A DNA stretch of 64,000 bases. Source: Salvator merianae. Taxonomy: Eukaryota > Chordata > Lepidosauria > Squamata > Teiidae. The notes under the pieces are model-generated. The model made no database searches, was not told where the DNA came from, and was given only the letters and a program-made list of their open reading frames with translations. The DNA lies in assembly GCA_003586115.2 (NCBI GenBank), contig QVOM02000042.1, forward strand, positions 34,147,721-34,211,720. The letters run 5' to 3'. Each line of letters begins with the position of its first letter. Positions within the stretch are counted from its first letter, which is position 1. Of the stretch, positions 22,557 through 33,169 are shown in pieces. Made by a program: the position numbers and the translations under genes.

Positions 22557-22770
22557 TTTGTCTGATGGCCAAATTAATTCCACGCACAGCCAACTCGATG
22601 GCCAGAGATCGATTGCCCAGGGTGGTGGGAAAGATGCTAATTTATCACCCAGGTGGTCTGAACAGAAAGCCCGGCAAATTTATTTGAATCCAGCAAGCTT
22701 AGATTTATACCTGTCCACCCCAGTATGATACACCTTGGCTTTTATATCATAAGACTCCTAAAATCATCCA
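22557..22770. other. Unassigned non-coding sequence
   Basis: No gene or repeat signature could be recognised. Confidence 0.35.
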
Positions 22771-22875
22771 GTTTATTTATTTATTTATTTAGATAATTCA
22801 TATACCACCTCATACCACAGTCTCAGGGCAGTAAACAACGTTAATTAAAACAACATTTAAAACAACAGCAGCAAA
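22771..22875 (-). repeat. LINE/SINE-type 3' tail with (TTTA)n
   Basis: A TTTA tetramer run is followed by the 'ATACCACC...AGGGCAGTAAACAA...TTAAAACAACA' arrangement typical of the reverse complement of squamate LINE or SINE 3' tails. The exact family cannot be assigned from so short a piece. Confidence 0.55.
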
Positions 22876-24764
22876 ACATTCTTCATTATTAGGGATCAGC
22901 ATAGGTTAGATTAGGTTAGGAGGAATAGGACCAACCCCTGCCTAACTCCTGCCTTGCCACTCTGACTTTCAATAGTTACCTTGGAGTACGTATAGTTTGC
23001 ACTGCAGCCTGTCTGCCACATGGCAGCACCTCTGGAAAGTCACCTGGTGGCTTTCATTGAGCGTCCCTTGCACCCATGTAAATAACAAAATACTCCTCCT
23101 CTAGGATTCCCACCATGCTGGTCCCTCTCTAGTCTCTTTATTTTCTGTTTCTCCTGCCAATCACAGACATTCCCACAACTGGAGTATCAGAAAGAACTGC
23201 TCACAGTCCACCCCCACCTTTGGAATTTCTCATTCTGTACCAATTTATATGTTAGCAGTGTTAACACTGACTAAATATCTATTTATGCTTCTGTTCCTCT
23301 TTCAAATTGGCTAGCAACTTTTGTCCTCAAGGAATTTCGCTTTCCACAAGTAATCTGCAAAATGCCACAACATGTTTTTTCGAGGGCCTAGCCAACAGTG
23401 AGCATGCTATCCCTGTCCAGGTAAGGACCAAAGCTGGTGGCAGGCACCCCTTTCAAAAAGCTTTCTGAGCACAGGTGAGAGTGGTAGAAAGATGGAGGTG
23501 GCAGCTGGGAGAAAGAGGCAGATGGAGGTGAACTGGCAGGAGGAGGCACTGGCTCAAGAGGAGACCTCACTCTCTGTGGCTGTCTGAACAATTTCAGCTG
23601 GACATCCATCTCCACTGAATACACACAGTGAGTGTGGGAGGAACTACATAGGAAACAAGATGGGAAATGAGAGGGTAAACTGCTGCAGGGGCAGACTCCA
23701 TGCGCATTATTAAGGCAGCATGTGAACAAAAATGAAAACTGGATTAGTGAAAAGGTAGAAGGGAGATTAAAACTGCACCAGTTTCACCCTTGTGAGGTTA
23801 TGACACTGATAATGCTTCTTTTTTGCAGTTTGCCCCCATTCTTGCTTACAAAACCACTGTCTGCTATCAGATGGGGTTTTCTTTTTGCTGGTTCTATACT
23901 AGCACATGAATGCTTGCAAATACATTCCCACAAGTCTGCAGTCAGTCTGGATGTCTGCACTTACATATAAAATCATCTAGAGGCAGCATCTACAGCAAAT
24001 GTGTACTTTTGTTTTGCTAAAATGTGTAAAAATGCATTAATGTGTGCTTGGGAAGGAAAGAGGACAGAAGTACACGTGCTGTTAATGGAAGTTTGTACAT
24101 CGTGAAAATGGACTGATCTGCCACTATAGTAAAATGCTCAATTCGACCATATCTTTGATCATCCCAAATCCCTAAAATCTGTTTATACCCTGCCATCAAA
24201 TCTCTCACCCATCCTTACCTTAAATCCAAAGCACAAACTTTGTGTCCTAAATTGTGTTCCACGTAGATAATCACATGTAGTGATCTTATATGTAGCATAT
24301 GGAAGAGAAACTGTGACCAAGGTTGCTTTCCAGCCTATGTTTTAAACATTAGAATTTACAACATTTTTAAGCGTCCAAATGCTTTCCTGGTGGGAAACAT
24401 GTAATAAATGAATAAAGCAGTACTAAGATTTCCTCGGGCTTTTGAGCCTTCCACAAACACTTTTCAAACCTTTCAGTAATGCTTCAAATAACTGTCAAAC
24501 TAGAAAGCTGACAGCCAATTCATAGAACCCTTATTTTCCCCCCTCACTATAAAGTCATCCTTTCCAATTGACATCAACTTGGAGTTGGCAATAAACTCTT
24601 AGTCTGAATTTTTTTTTTATTAGTGCCATGCATATTTTTCAGCTTTGGAATGTGACAGGCGCACACACACAAAAAGAGAAAAGCATACAGTTTAGGTGAC
24701 CTGAACCCCAAAATCTAGCAGCATTACAGGGCCCCCTATAGCACTCTGAATATGCTCAGAGGCA
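22876..24764. other. Unassigned non-coding sequence
   Basis: No exon, RNA gene or defined repeat could be recognised. The 113-codon minus-strand open frame at 23388-23729 is serine/proline-rich without a domain and is likely chance. Confidence 0.4.
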
Positions 24765-25058
24765 GTGGCAGCCCATTGCTTTAAGGGTGGGTGTTCGGAA
24801 CCCGTGGGAAGGGGGTGGGCGCTGTTCACGGGGCCTCCGGGCCTCCAAACTGTCCTCATCTCAGCATGTACCAACATAACAGAGCAAGACAACCAAAGAG
24901 GTGAGTGCGTGGAGTAACAATTCTGGAGTTGCTCTTCATGCTCTGACCTTAAGATGCCCTTCCCGCATGCCCAGGGTGGGAGCAGCAGTGCTTCTTCCCA
25001 GACACTTTGGTATGGGACCCAACGGGAACATGCCCTGGGGCATGGGAAGGGCATCTGC
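24765..25058. mobile_element. Foldback element fragments related to 49362-49520
   Basis: The segment 24770-24850 (CTTTAAGGGTGGGTGTTCGG and onward) matches one arm of the hairpin at 49362-49520. A second inverted repeat follows: GATGCCCTTCCCGCATGCCC at about 24953 pairs with the complement GGGGCATGGGAAGGGCATC near 25038-25056. These look like parts of one or two foldback elements. The order differs from 49362, so a rearrangement or nested insertion is likely. Confidence 0.5.
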
Positions 25059-25060
25059 AG

Positions 25061-25120
25061 CCATGTAGTGGAGACTACAGCCACTTAATGGAGACTACAG
25101 CCATTTAATGGAGACCACAG
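25061..25120. repeat. 20-bp tandem repeat, three units
   Basis: Three consecutive units are visible: CCATGTAGTGGAGACTACAG, CCACTTAATGGAGACTACAG and CCATTTAATGGAGACCACAG. Confidence 0.85.
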
Positions 25121-25130
25121 CCTTATAAGG

Positions 25131-25800
25131 AGCTAGAAGCTACCCAAAGATCTGGGGCAGAACAGTGAAATAAACCCTCAAAATGGTGAAGCTGAGGAAT
25201 CCTTTGTGACCGTTGCTGTGAGTTTTCAGTCAAAGTAAATGTATCCTAATTACGTTTTTAAAAAAATCTTTAAGGTAGTGATCCATCTTTTAGGGCTGGA
25301 TTATACAGAGCGTTACAGTTGTCTCTTCTATAATATGGTTTTATCTAAGTTTTCTTCTTACACAGTAGGTAAAATGTGACCTCCCTTGTGTAACATTTTC
25401 TTTGCAGCATAATTTTGCTTTTACATTATTGGTGAAATGTGACATTCCTGGGTTAGTGCAGTCCTAGGAACTTGCAAGAATGTGATTTGGCTTCTGAGGC
25501 ACCACTGACTTACACTGGTTGGCTGGGCCTCTCCTGTCAGTGCCACTGACCTTTTGCTAGACAGGGTTTCCCTGTTGAAGTGTCACTGGGAAATTCCACA
25601 CTGACCAGTATAGTGGACCAGCAAGAGTACCAGGAGCCTCCCTTCCACATGGTGGTGCAGTCTAAGGGAGACCAAGGGCAAGGACTCTTTCAGACCGCAC
25701 CAATGTGTGGAAGGGAGGCTCCTAGTATGCTTGGTGTTCCAGTTTATCAGCCAGTGCAGAATCGCCCACTAGAAGTCATTTCTGCTGTGCCATTGTCTTA
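25131..25800. other. Unassigned non-coding sequence
   Basis: No gene or defined repeat. A 10-12 bp inverted repeat around 25635 and 25717 (AGCCTCCCTTCCACA with its complement near 25711) hints at another foldback element, without ends. Confidence 0.35.
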
Positions 25801-26079
25801 GGAGGCACGGTGGCGCAGAAGACTAAGGCACTGATCTTTCAATAGGAGGATCCGAGTTCAAGGCCCCTGTCTGCCGTGTAGAGGGGATGAGCGCCCTCTA
25901 CTGGCCTCTAGCTCCAGCCAACCTAGCTGTTCGAAAGCAAGTAATTGCAAGTAGATAAATAGGGAGCATCACATTGTGTGATGCGGAAGATAGACAGATG
26001 TAAGCCTTCGGGCGAAAAATAACCTTGTAAGCCGCTTTGAGTCAGCTTCGGCCAAGAAAAGCGGGATATAAAAACCAAG
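25801..26079 (+). mobile_element. Sauria-type tRNA-derived SINE
   Basis: The head GGAGGCACGGTGGCGCAGAA carries an A-box-like segment. A B box within GAGTTCAAGG follows at about 25855. After a family-specific body the 3' tail includes TAAGCCGCTTTGAGTCAGC and AAAAGCGGGATATAAA, the hallmark tail of Sauria SINEs, which are thought to be mobilised by BovB-type LINEs. Near-intact structure and little decay make it one of the younger insertions here. The (TTC)n tract follows directly. Confidence 0.85.
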
Positions 26080-26152
26080 TTCTTCTTCTTCTTCTTCTTC
26101 TTCTTCTTCTTCTTCTTCTTCTTCTTCTTCTTCTTCTTCTTCTTCTTCTTCT
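26080..26152. repeat. (TTC)24 microsatellite at the SINE tail
   Basis: About 73 bp of uninterrupted TTC triplets grow from the SINE 3' end. On the minus strand this reads as GAA and creates a poly-glutamate open frame that is not a gene. Confidence 0.95.
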
Positions 26153-27549
26153 ATTGACAATTTGGTTCTCCTCCACATGCTATTGGCCTACAAAGGTAAA
26201 AAGGGCCTCTATGGTTCCCCTAACCCCAGTTTTCCACAGGTAATAACTACTTGCATAGTACGGTTTTGCTTTGTCTGGTGGTGGTGTGTGGTAACCACAT
26301 TATACCATTATACATCAGATAAACATCTTATGTTTTACCATAAATAGCAGTCACTCGGGAACTATATCAAGATTACAGCTACCAAAGGTAAGAAGGGCAG
26401 TTTTTGCCAACGTGAGCTTTCCCCAGCGCCGAGCAGCAGTTTTGAAAGAGAGTTATGTTGGAACAACCAATGTGTAATTTCCATTCTCTATCACGAAGGC
26501 TGCTAGCTACAGTAATATATGCATATGATTTTAAACCGTGTGTTTCATGTCACATGTAGTTATGCCGTTACAGAACTCTTACATGCATGATCCCACAAAT
26601 CAGCTGTAGCTAGATGCACACGCTTGTGTAACGACAATAAATTATTTGTCTATTTCCCAACCATATACTCAGCCAACACAAAAATTAAAAACGCCATTAC
26701 ACAAAATTGTTCTGAAATTTGGTTCTCCATTGAGTGTAATTCATCTAAGCCACACACCCTTCATCACAGGGGTACAAGAGACCTGGTGTCTGCACTGTGT
26801 TGGAGGAGATGCTGGAGTTATGTGATCCCAAGCCACTGCAGGCATGGTTTCGCCTTTGTTTACAGCACAAATAAAGGATAAGTTTGTTTTTTTTAACTAG
26901 GACAATTAATGCTTTATCCTTTTAAATCACAAAACCTTAGAGGGAAACAGCTATAATTGACGGCAGATACATCACTTCCTTGTGGATTCCACATTTATCT
27001 CACCATAATAATTTTCCACTGTGTTGAGTAATGAGAAACAAATTGGCAACAGACTGGCACCAAACCGGATGGGAAGGCAAGTTTAACAGACTGTCTAATT
27101 GCAGTAAATATTTAGGGGAGGAAATCTTCTTGCATTTCAATCTAAGTTGAGTTTGTTTATTGTATCCTAGCAAATTGAATTTCCAAATACAATTACCAGT
27201 ATGCATATATGAAATCATGTAAAGGATTTATTAGGAAGAAATACTGGCAACCTTCACAATAAATATGCAGCATAGGAAGCAAGTGGCTTGCAATGTTTTG
27301 AATGAGTCAAAGGACCAGATTGTTGATCATTTCATGAAGATGTAAACATTTTACACTTGTTTTCAGCTAACCATATTCAGGAGGAGGGTCTCTATCCCAT
27401 TTCATGAGAAAAATCATGCCTCCTTTCACCAGCTAGCTGGAGTACAGATGCCACTGGGTTTGGTTCCTGCTTCCTTTTTACTTTTGTATCATGATTTATT
27501 TATGGAGCACTGTGTTGTTGTTGTTCTTGCTCTTGTTGTTTACCATGAT
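26153..27549. other. Low-repeat AT-rich sequence, possible conserved non-coding DNA
   Basis: I see no exon or repeat. The stretch about 26930-27240 is free of repeat signatures and has the even composition and TAATT/ATTTA words often seen in conserved non-coding elements. This is only a suggestion, since conservation cannot be judged from one sequence. Confidence 0.3.
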
Positions 27550-27926
27550 GTCAGGTCTGACTCCTGGTTGACTCCATGGGCACCTCTGTGCAATTTTCTT
27601 CGCAGAGATACAGAAGTGGTTTCCCATTGTCTACTTCCAGGAGTCTGGGGCTGTGATCAGACGCAACAAAAAAAAAGCATCTCTGAGGCCTCTCAGAGAT
27701 GGCTTAGAGATGGGATTGTTCACACACCAGTCTGCCCCTCCCCCTTCTCATAAACGTTCTATGCTAGAAAAGGTGGATTAGAGAAGACTTTGGAAAACGG
27801 GTGCCACACAGTGTCTCTACGAGGCACCTCCAAGTCGCCCCTTTTGTTGTGTCTGAACACAGCCTGGTTATTGAACTTGCAACCTTTTGCTTTTCAAACG
27901 GTTTGTTCTGTCACTGAGCTACAGTC
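27550..27926 (-). mobile_element. tRNA-derived SINE, minus orientation, split by a nested MITE
   Basis: The pieces are 27550-27648 and 27868-27926. On the minus strand the A box (TAGCTCAGTGAC) lies near 27910-27922. The conserved SINE body runs from CCATTGTCTACTTCCAGGAG back to TCTGACTCCTGGTTGACTCC. It is the same family as 1190-1371. The insertion falls between the B-box area and the body. Confidence 0.7.
27649..27864. mobile_element. 216-bp GGC-terminus MITE with TGG target duplication (twin of 39470)
   Basis: The left terminus is GGCTGTGATCAGACGCAACA. The right terminus in reverse complement is GGCTGTGTTCAGACACAACA, 18/20 identical. Flanks are TGG (27646-27648) and TGG (27865-27867). The body, including CATCTCTGAGG, GAGATGGGATTGTTCACACA and AAGGTGGATTAGAGAAGAC, is nearly identical to 39470-39682. 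No ORF of note is present. Confidence 0.9.
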
Positions 27927-28589
27927 TTGCAGCTTCTTCATGCCTTGAAATAAATACATATGTGAATATCAGCCTTCACCCTTCCCCATAGCTTTCCTAT
28001 ACAAAAGCACATTCAAAGTGGGACGTGAATTATGTTTGAAGTTGCCTTCATATATTGTCCAGACAAGGAGCGAGTCGAGAGCAGGATTTTGTTCAAGGAC
28101 TCGGAGTAATTAAACGTTTTACATATCTTTCAACGCAGTGCTTTACAAAGGCCGGGAATGCTCTTGCAGACTTGTAACAATATTTCCACACTGCACATTT
28201 ATTGCAGTTACTCATTAAGTCAAATTGTTAGCACATGAAGTCATTGTGGAAAAAAAAAAATTGGAGGGATTTAAGACATAACATTTGCTGGATGCAAACA
28301 TGAGCCTTTTTTAAGGGGGGAAAAATCATACATTGGTTTGCAGTCAAAGCAAAATTCCATTCACAGTAAAGTGTGTAAAGACAGCCATTAGTATAAAAAT
28401 TACTTTTAAATTAGGTTTCAAAGGAACCATTCACTTTCAACGTTAAATGACTAATCTTAAACCTATTCGTCTACCAATACAGTAATAACTTTTTTTCTTC
28501 TCAGAAAAAGAAAGTTACGGTGCAAGAGAAAGAAGAATAGGGCTGCAGACTTGACTTATAGTTTCAGTTGATTAATTGATGGTGACTCA
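27927..28589. other. Low-repeat sequence, possible conserved non-coding DNA
   Basis: No exon or repeat was recognised. The stretch 28010-28260 is free of repeat signatures and could be checked for conservation. Confidence 0.3.
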
Positions 28590-29048
28590 GGGCGTTTTGA
28601 CACTTTCCACCTTAGATTGGGATAATCATGCCACTCTAAGGCGGAATTGGCCATGCAGTGCAGACACTGTCCACACTGTGAGGCCCTAGTTGTTTACCTG
28701 AAGCAGGCTACCGGCATTCGCAGTGCAAATGCTGCTAACCTGACCATGGCAGTAGCAGGACCGTGCAGGCATGCAGGGGTGCAGAAGCACGATCAGTCAA
28801 TTGCACAGGCACAATCAGTTGATCGCACTGGCCCAGTTGCCGTGTCATCAGGTAAGTGCACATGCACCTTACCAGAAGCTGGATACCAGCTCCCGGTAAA
28901 GCTGTGGAGCACAAATTAGTGCTCCACAGCTAGTTGCAATCGGGAGTGGCTGTAGCCTGCTTCTGGTTGCTCGGGCCTCTGCCATGTGCAGAAGCACTTG
29001 ACTGGCAAGCGTGCTTGATGCTTGCTAACTCAAAGTACGAACTGGCTC
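28590..29048. mobile_element. Group-1 GGGC-terminus MITE with TCA target duplication
   Basis: The left terminus is GGGCGTTTTGACACTTTC, and the right terminus in reverse complement is GAGCCAGTTCGTACTTTG. Flanks are TCA (28587-28589) and TCA (29049-29051). The internal hairpin at 28901-28930 pairs GCTGTGGAGCAC with GTGCTCCACAGC, a perfect 12-bp stem conserved in 32557 and 43577. Further shared landmarks are GGCATTCGCAGTG near 28710 and CAATCGGGAGT near 28938. Confidence 0.8.
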
Positions 29049-29147
29049 TCAGTTTTTACCAGGGAGGACAAATTTAAAGCAAAAAGAGTGATTAAGCAAA
29101 TAATCATATGCATGTATTTGGTTCTGTCTTGGTTTAGCAATATCAAA

Positions 29148-29586
29148 GGCTGCATCCATGCACACAAATAGAAGCCTACATGTTGCCACTGCCATTAGGC
29201 CTGCAGTCAGCCTCAAAGGCATAAAAAACCCTCCCTCAGAGGTACCATGCTGCTCCAAAAAAAGAACTCCAAAAAGAACTTCAAGGGCACTTTTTACCCT
29301 TTCGTACCGCCAACTGGAGAGACAACAACGGTGGGGGTGACTTACTTGAACCATTTTTCACACAGTACAATTTAGCACTGGACAGAAAATGAGTGATACC
29401 ACTTCCTGTCTGGTGTTAACTGGGCTGGGCAGAAACATCAAAGCTGTGGAACTTCTATTCCATAGCTTTGAAAACTCTGAGGATCGGAGATGCCAAGCGG
29501 TGTACATGGCACACTTCCTGGGACAGTGGCAGGATCTGAAGATCCTGCCCCAATGACGCCCTTTTTGTGGCCATCAAGGTGCAGCC
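29148..29586. mobile_element. GGC-terminus MITE with AAA target duplication
   Basis: The left terminus is GGCTGCATCCATGCACAC. The right terminus in reverse complement begins GGCTGCACCTTGATGGCC. Flanks are AAA (29145-29147) and AAA (29587-29589). An internal palindrome around CAAAGCTGTGGAACTTC and CCATAGCTTTG lies near 29437-29470. Confidence 0.7.
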
Positions 29587-29589
29587 AAA

Positions 29590-30643
29590 ATGTGTAGAAT
29601 TTTACTTAGAATTCCTGATCACATTTTAGGGCTTAACTTGTATGTGTGAGTTTGCACACCTGCATTTCAGTCATACTCTGGTGTTCAGTTCTATGCTTTC
29701 AGCATAACTGAATCTATCTTCTGCTATTATCTGGATGATCTCTGGCTGTAATGTGAGAAGCAATTTACAGCAAATCACAAAAGTGCTACAGAAATAATCA
29801 TACCTATTTTCACTGTGGTGGTCCAAGGAAACCGAAAGGGGAATGTAGACATACTCAGGATGAATTATACTTTTGCTGCTGCTGTTGTTAAAAGGTACAA
29901 TAATGGAAGTGGCTAACTCAAGGGCAGTAGCATTGAGATGAAAAGAATTGAAGAAGTGTCCAAAATATCGAGGTCTACAAACTGAAATGCAAGATCTTCA
30001 GGAAAAGAGGACACCAGCTGGCATAGTTATTGTCGCATAGGTGCAATACCGCAAAAACTCAAGGAGCATTTGGAAAGCATCAGAGTAGACAAAATAATAA
30101 AAATACTTGGGGCTAGATGCATTCCTTAAAGCTTCTTTGTTGATCCCTATGTCCTTGACCAGGATCTGAACTAATGACAGGCCAAACACCAGTCATTACC
30201 TCTGGTGTACTGAGCAACCAACACATCAATGCCATCGTCATTCTAAAAAGGAAATGTTATCATTGAGCATGATGTGCCTACCAGACATATTCCACACTTG
30301 TGAGTTAAACTACATATTACACTAAGGGCACAGTTCTCAATTTTGTCTTGAAAAAGAACATCTGAGTCAGAAAAGAAACGAAACAAGTGTAACATTTTCT
30401 AAGCACATCCTGAACAAATCTCCCTCCAACTGCTCTTATTGGTGCCAGTAATACAAAGCAACATATAGAAACACACGGACACATGAGGCCCTGTCTGCAA
30501 CTAACTTTCCCACATATGTTTCCATATGTTTTCTGTTTATTGATTCAGACCCCATCAACGCAAGGAGAAAGAACAGGCTACAGTAATCTTAAGATCTAGG
30601 AGTCCACATTACAACTCCTGCACCAGAGCCCAGTTCACACAAA
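29590..30643. other. Unassigned non-coding sequence
   Basis: No exon, RNA gene or defined repeat could be recognised. Confidence 0.4.
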
Positions 30644-31110
30644 GGCCCTTTCTGTACGGCACAGGGCTGTCTTGCTCTGAGGAGGTTGAGGCAACCCTTC
30701 CCCAGATGCAACTGGGCCACTCTATGGCTGTCTGCATTGTAGACAACCTGTCCTGTCGCAGCTTTAAAGACCAGGAACCTTCCTGACCTTCCTGACCTTC
30801 AAAGCTTCCGGCTGGGGCTTTTTAACACAGAAGTGTGCCTTTTCCAGGTGCCTGGTTGAAACGGCACTGGGGTGGTATACCAGACCATGGAGGCGTGCTG
30901 TCCACACACTCTTCATGGACCAAAGTAGTCACTTGTGGACTGCTTCAAAAAGGTTTACCAGTGGAACAGGATGCGGTGCCATTTTGGTGTCGTAACCTGC
31001 TCCAGAGACTGGTCTAATGCAGACAGACTAGCTTCCTGAGGTGTCCCTTCCCACTAGAGCAGTCCGCAGTGCTGACCAAGTGTTCTATGGGACACACTGG
31101 GGCATTCTAA
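30644..31110. mobile_element. MITE-like element with GGCCCTTTCTG left end
   Basis: The left end is GGCCCTTTCTGTACGGC, a group terminus also seen at 2873 and 16137. Internal TGCCTGGTTGAAACGGC is shared with about 8181. The right end was not identified, so the end coordinate is approximate. A short tandem CTGACCTTC doublet lies near 30784-30802. Confidence 0.4.
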
Positions 31111-31302
31111 CAGCCCAGTTTGGAAAGGGTCGAATGGAATATGCAAACCACTTAGTTTAAGGTCTCCAAAACAAGTTGCAGAAGTCTGGAATAGCATTTA
31201 TCTACGCACAACGCCCATTTCTAAAAACATTTCTATGGAGCCAGAAAAAACCCTCAGAAGTGAGCTTCCCTCTCTTCTCTTTTCTGTGACCCAATCAACT
31301 AT

Positions 31303-31910
31303 GGGCCTTTTCGCACTGAGCTTGGTAGACCGTTCCAAGTAGTTGGCTTCGAACCGGAGAGCTTGGAGAACGCTTGGTGCCATTTGCACTCCCGGCCAGA
31401 GGAACGGACCCGAAGCCGACCAGCAGCGGGAACAGTGCGAATGGCATCGCTAGTTTGTTACCGCACTTCGTACCATCGCGCCCACTTCCTACCCATTTCG
31501 TACCCACTTCGTAACCAGAGGGCTCGTTACGAAGCCGGCTTCGTAACGGCAGGTAGGCTGCCATGCCGAAAGGGCTATCCCGGGTGCGCAGCTTCGCACC
31601 GGGTATGGAGCATCGTACCGGGGTACGAAAACTTTGCACCCGGGTGCGAAAACTTCGGACCACGCATGCGTAGCCGCGCCAGCCACGCCCGCCGCCATTG
31701 CAAACAGTGCGAAAGCACCGTGCCCGATCTTCGCTCCATCACGCAGGTCGGGATGAAGACAAGCTTTTACTTGTCTTGCCTTACCCAACATCAGGTTCGA
31801 GTCGGGTACGAAGTGGTTCGGATTGGGTGAGGCACGCGCCTGCGGCAGTGCGGAAGCTCCGTTCTAGCGAACGGACAAGAACGTTCCACTCGCTCAGTGT
31901 GAACAGGCCC
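31303..31910. mobile_element. CpG-rich GGGC-terminus element
   Basis: The left terminus is GGGCCTTTTCGCACTGAGC, and the right terminus in reverse complement is GGGCCTGTTCACACTGAGC, 16/19 identical. Flanks are TAT and TGT, one mismatch. The body is full of short inverted words around TTCGTACC/GGTACGAA, TTCGTAAC/GTTACGAA and CCCGGG. A hand count gives about 59 CpG in 608 bp, against very few in the flanks. No transposase motif appears in the overlapping ORFs (31295-31663, 31363-31830), which run on both strands and look like consequences of GC richness. Confidence 0.7.
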
Positions 31911-32484
31911 TGTGTCTGAATGCCAGCACCCTAACCTTCTTTTCTATCCTCCCTTCCAATTAGGATCACACTCCCCACTGACTGGCCACACAACTGACCT
32001 CACATTTCTAGGGTGAAGTGGGTGTCTATTGAAGGCAAGCTGAGGAAACAGGAACTTGAGCAAAGGCCTCCATCCAAGCACTCAGGCATAGGCAGGATCC
32101 TCAACAGGAGGTTGGGGAGTGTTACAACCATAGCGGCACCATCCTTTTCTGTGAAAAGAATAGCTCTACAGTGGTAGCGCGATTTAGTGCAGAGGCTGCA
32201 GCCCACATACCTCTGCTCCCAGCTGCCGGTTTTGCACACCGATCTTTGAAGCTGACAGGATCATGGTTTGAAGGGCTCTGACAGCTCTTAAAGCCACTCT
32301 GCTGGCGTGGCAGGGAAAGAGCTTGGCATTTTTATTGTTTTGTAAGTATAAGTTTTATGTGATTATTTTTACTTGATATGGTAAAATTTGCTACACTGTT
32401 TCCACAGCATTGCTTTAAGCCAGCTGTCCATATTTTATCTCTTTAATTTGTAAGGTTGTGGACTATAAATCGTTTGCACACCAT
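31911..32484. other. Unassigned non-coding sequence
   Basis: No exon, RNA gene or defined repeat could be recognised. Confidence 0.35.
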
Positions 32485-33169
32485 GGACTGGAATTCATAA
32501 CGAAGTTTTAATCCAGCTTCAGTTCATTTTCAGAGTGAGAGAACATAGGGCATATAGGGCATTTTTGCACTTATCATGTTAGAACAGATTAATTAGTCTG
32601 TTCTAATGTGGTATTGACCACGCAGCGTGGACACTGTCCACACTGCATGGCCCTAGTGCCTTACCTGAAGCAGTCTACCTGCATTTGCACCGTGAATGCT
32701 GGTAGCCGTGCCTGATGCTTACCATGGTGGTGACCGAGAAGTGTCCAGTCACTGCCATGACAACCACCAGGGCCACGCAGCACAGTGTAATCGAGTGATT
32801 GCACAGGTGGAATCAGTTGGTCGCATAGGCCTGGCTGCTGCACCACAAGGTAAGTGTAAACACTCTTTACCGGGAGCTGATAATCAATTCCCAGTAAATG
32901 TGTGGAGCACAGATTTGTGCTCCCACTTCTAGGAGCAATCGGGAACAAGGTTATACTGTGCCAAGTGCAGACGCACTTTGCTCACAAGCATCCTTGAGGC
33001 TTCCTAACAGCAAGTGCAAATTGGCCTTTTCTTTCCTCGTTATCTAACCGAAAGGTGACTTTTCCGAGTTAGATCATGCTGAAAGAAAACAGCTTCTCAC
33101 TTTATTGATGTGCTCCCTCAATCTGAAAGTGAACTGAAGTTGGATTAAAACTTAGGTGTGAATGCAGCC
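32485..33169. mobile_element. Palindromic MITE (relative of 49004) split by a nested group-1 MITE
   Basis: The outer pieces are 32485-32556 and 33027-33169. The left arm TTTTAATCCAGCTTCAGTTC pairs with the right arm GAACTGAAGTTGGATTAAAA. The right end reads GGTGTGAATGCAGCC, a GGC-type terminus in reverse. The inner block GTTATCTAAC...GAGTTAGAT is shared with 49004-49193. The left terminus is decayed. Confidence 0.6.
32557..33026. mobile_element. Group-1 GGGC-terminus MITE, nested
   Basis: The left end is GGGCATTTTTGCACTTATC, and the right end in reverse complement is GGCCAATTTGCACTTG. Near the left end a 28-bp palindrome (32578-32605) centred on GATTAATTAGTC is shared with 43577. Landmarks such as GTGGACACTGTCCACACTGC and GTGGAGCACAGATTTGTGCT match the other group-1 copies. 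Flanks ATA and TTT do not match. Confidence 0.65.

Noticed and set aside
25969..26178. Poly-glutamate ORF
   Set aside because: It is the translation of the (TTC)n microsatellite on the minus strand.
31295..31830. Overlapping ORFs of 100-155 codons in the CpG-rich element, possible transposase
   Set aside because: No DDE, zinc-finger or helix-turn-helix pattern is visible, and GC-rich DNA lacks stop codons in all frames.
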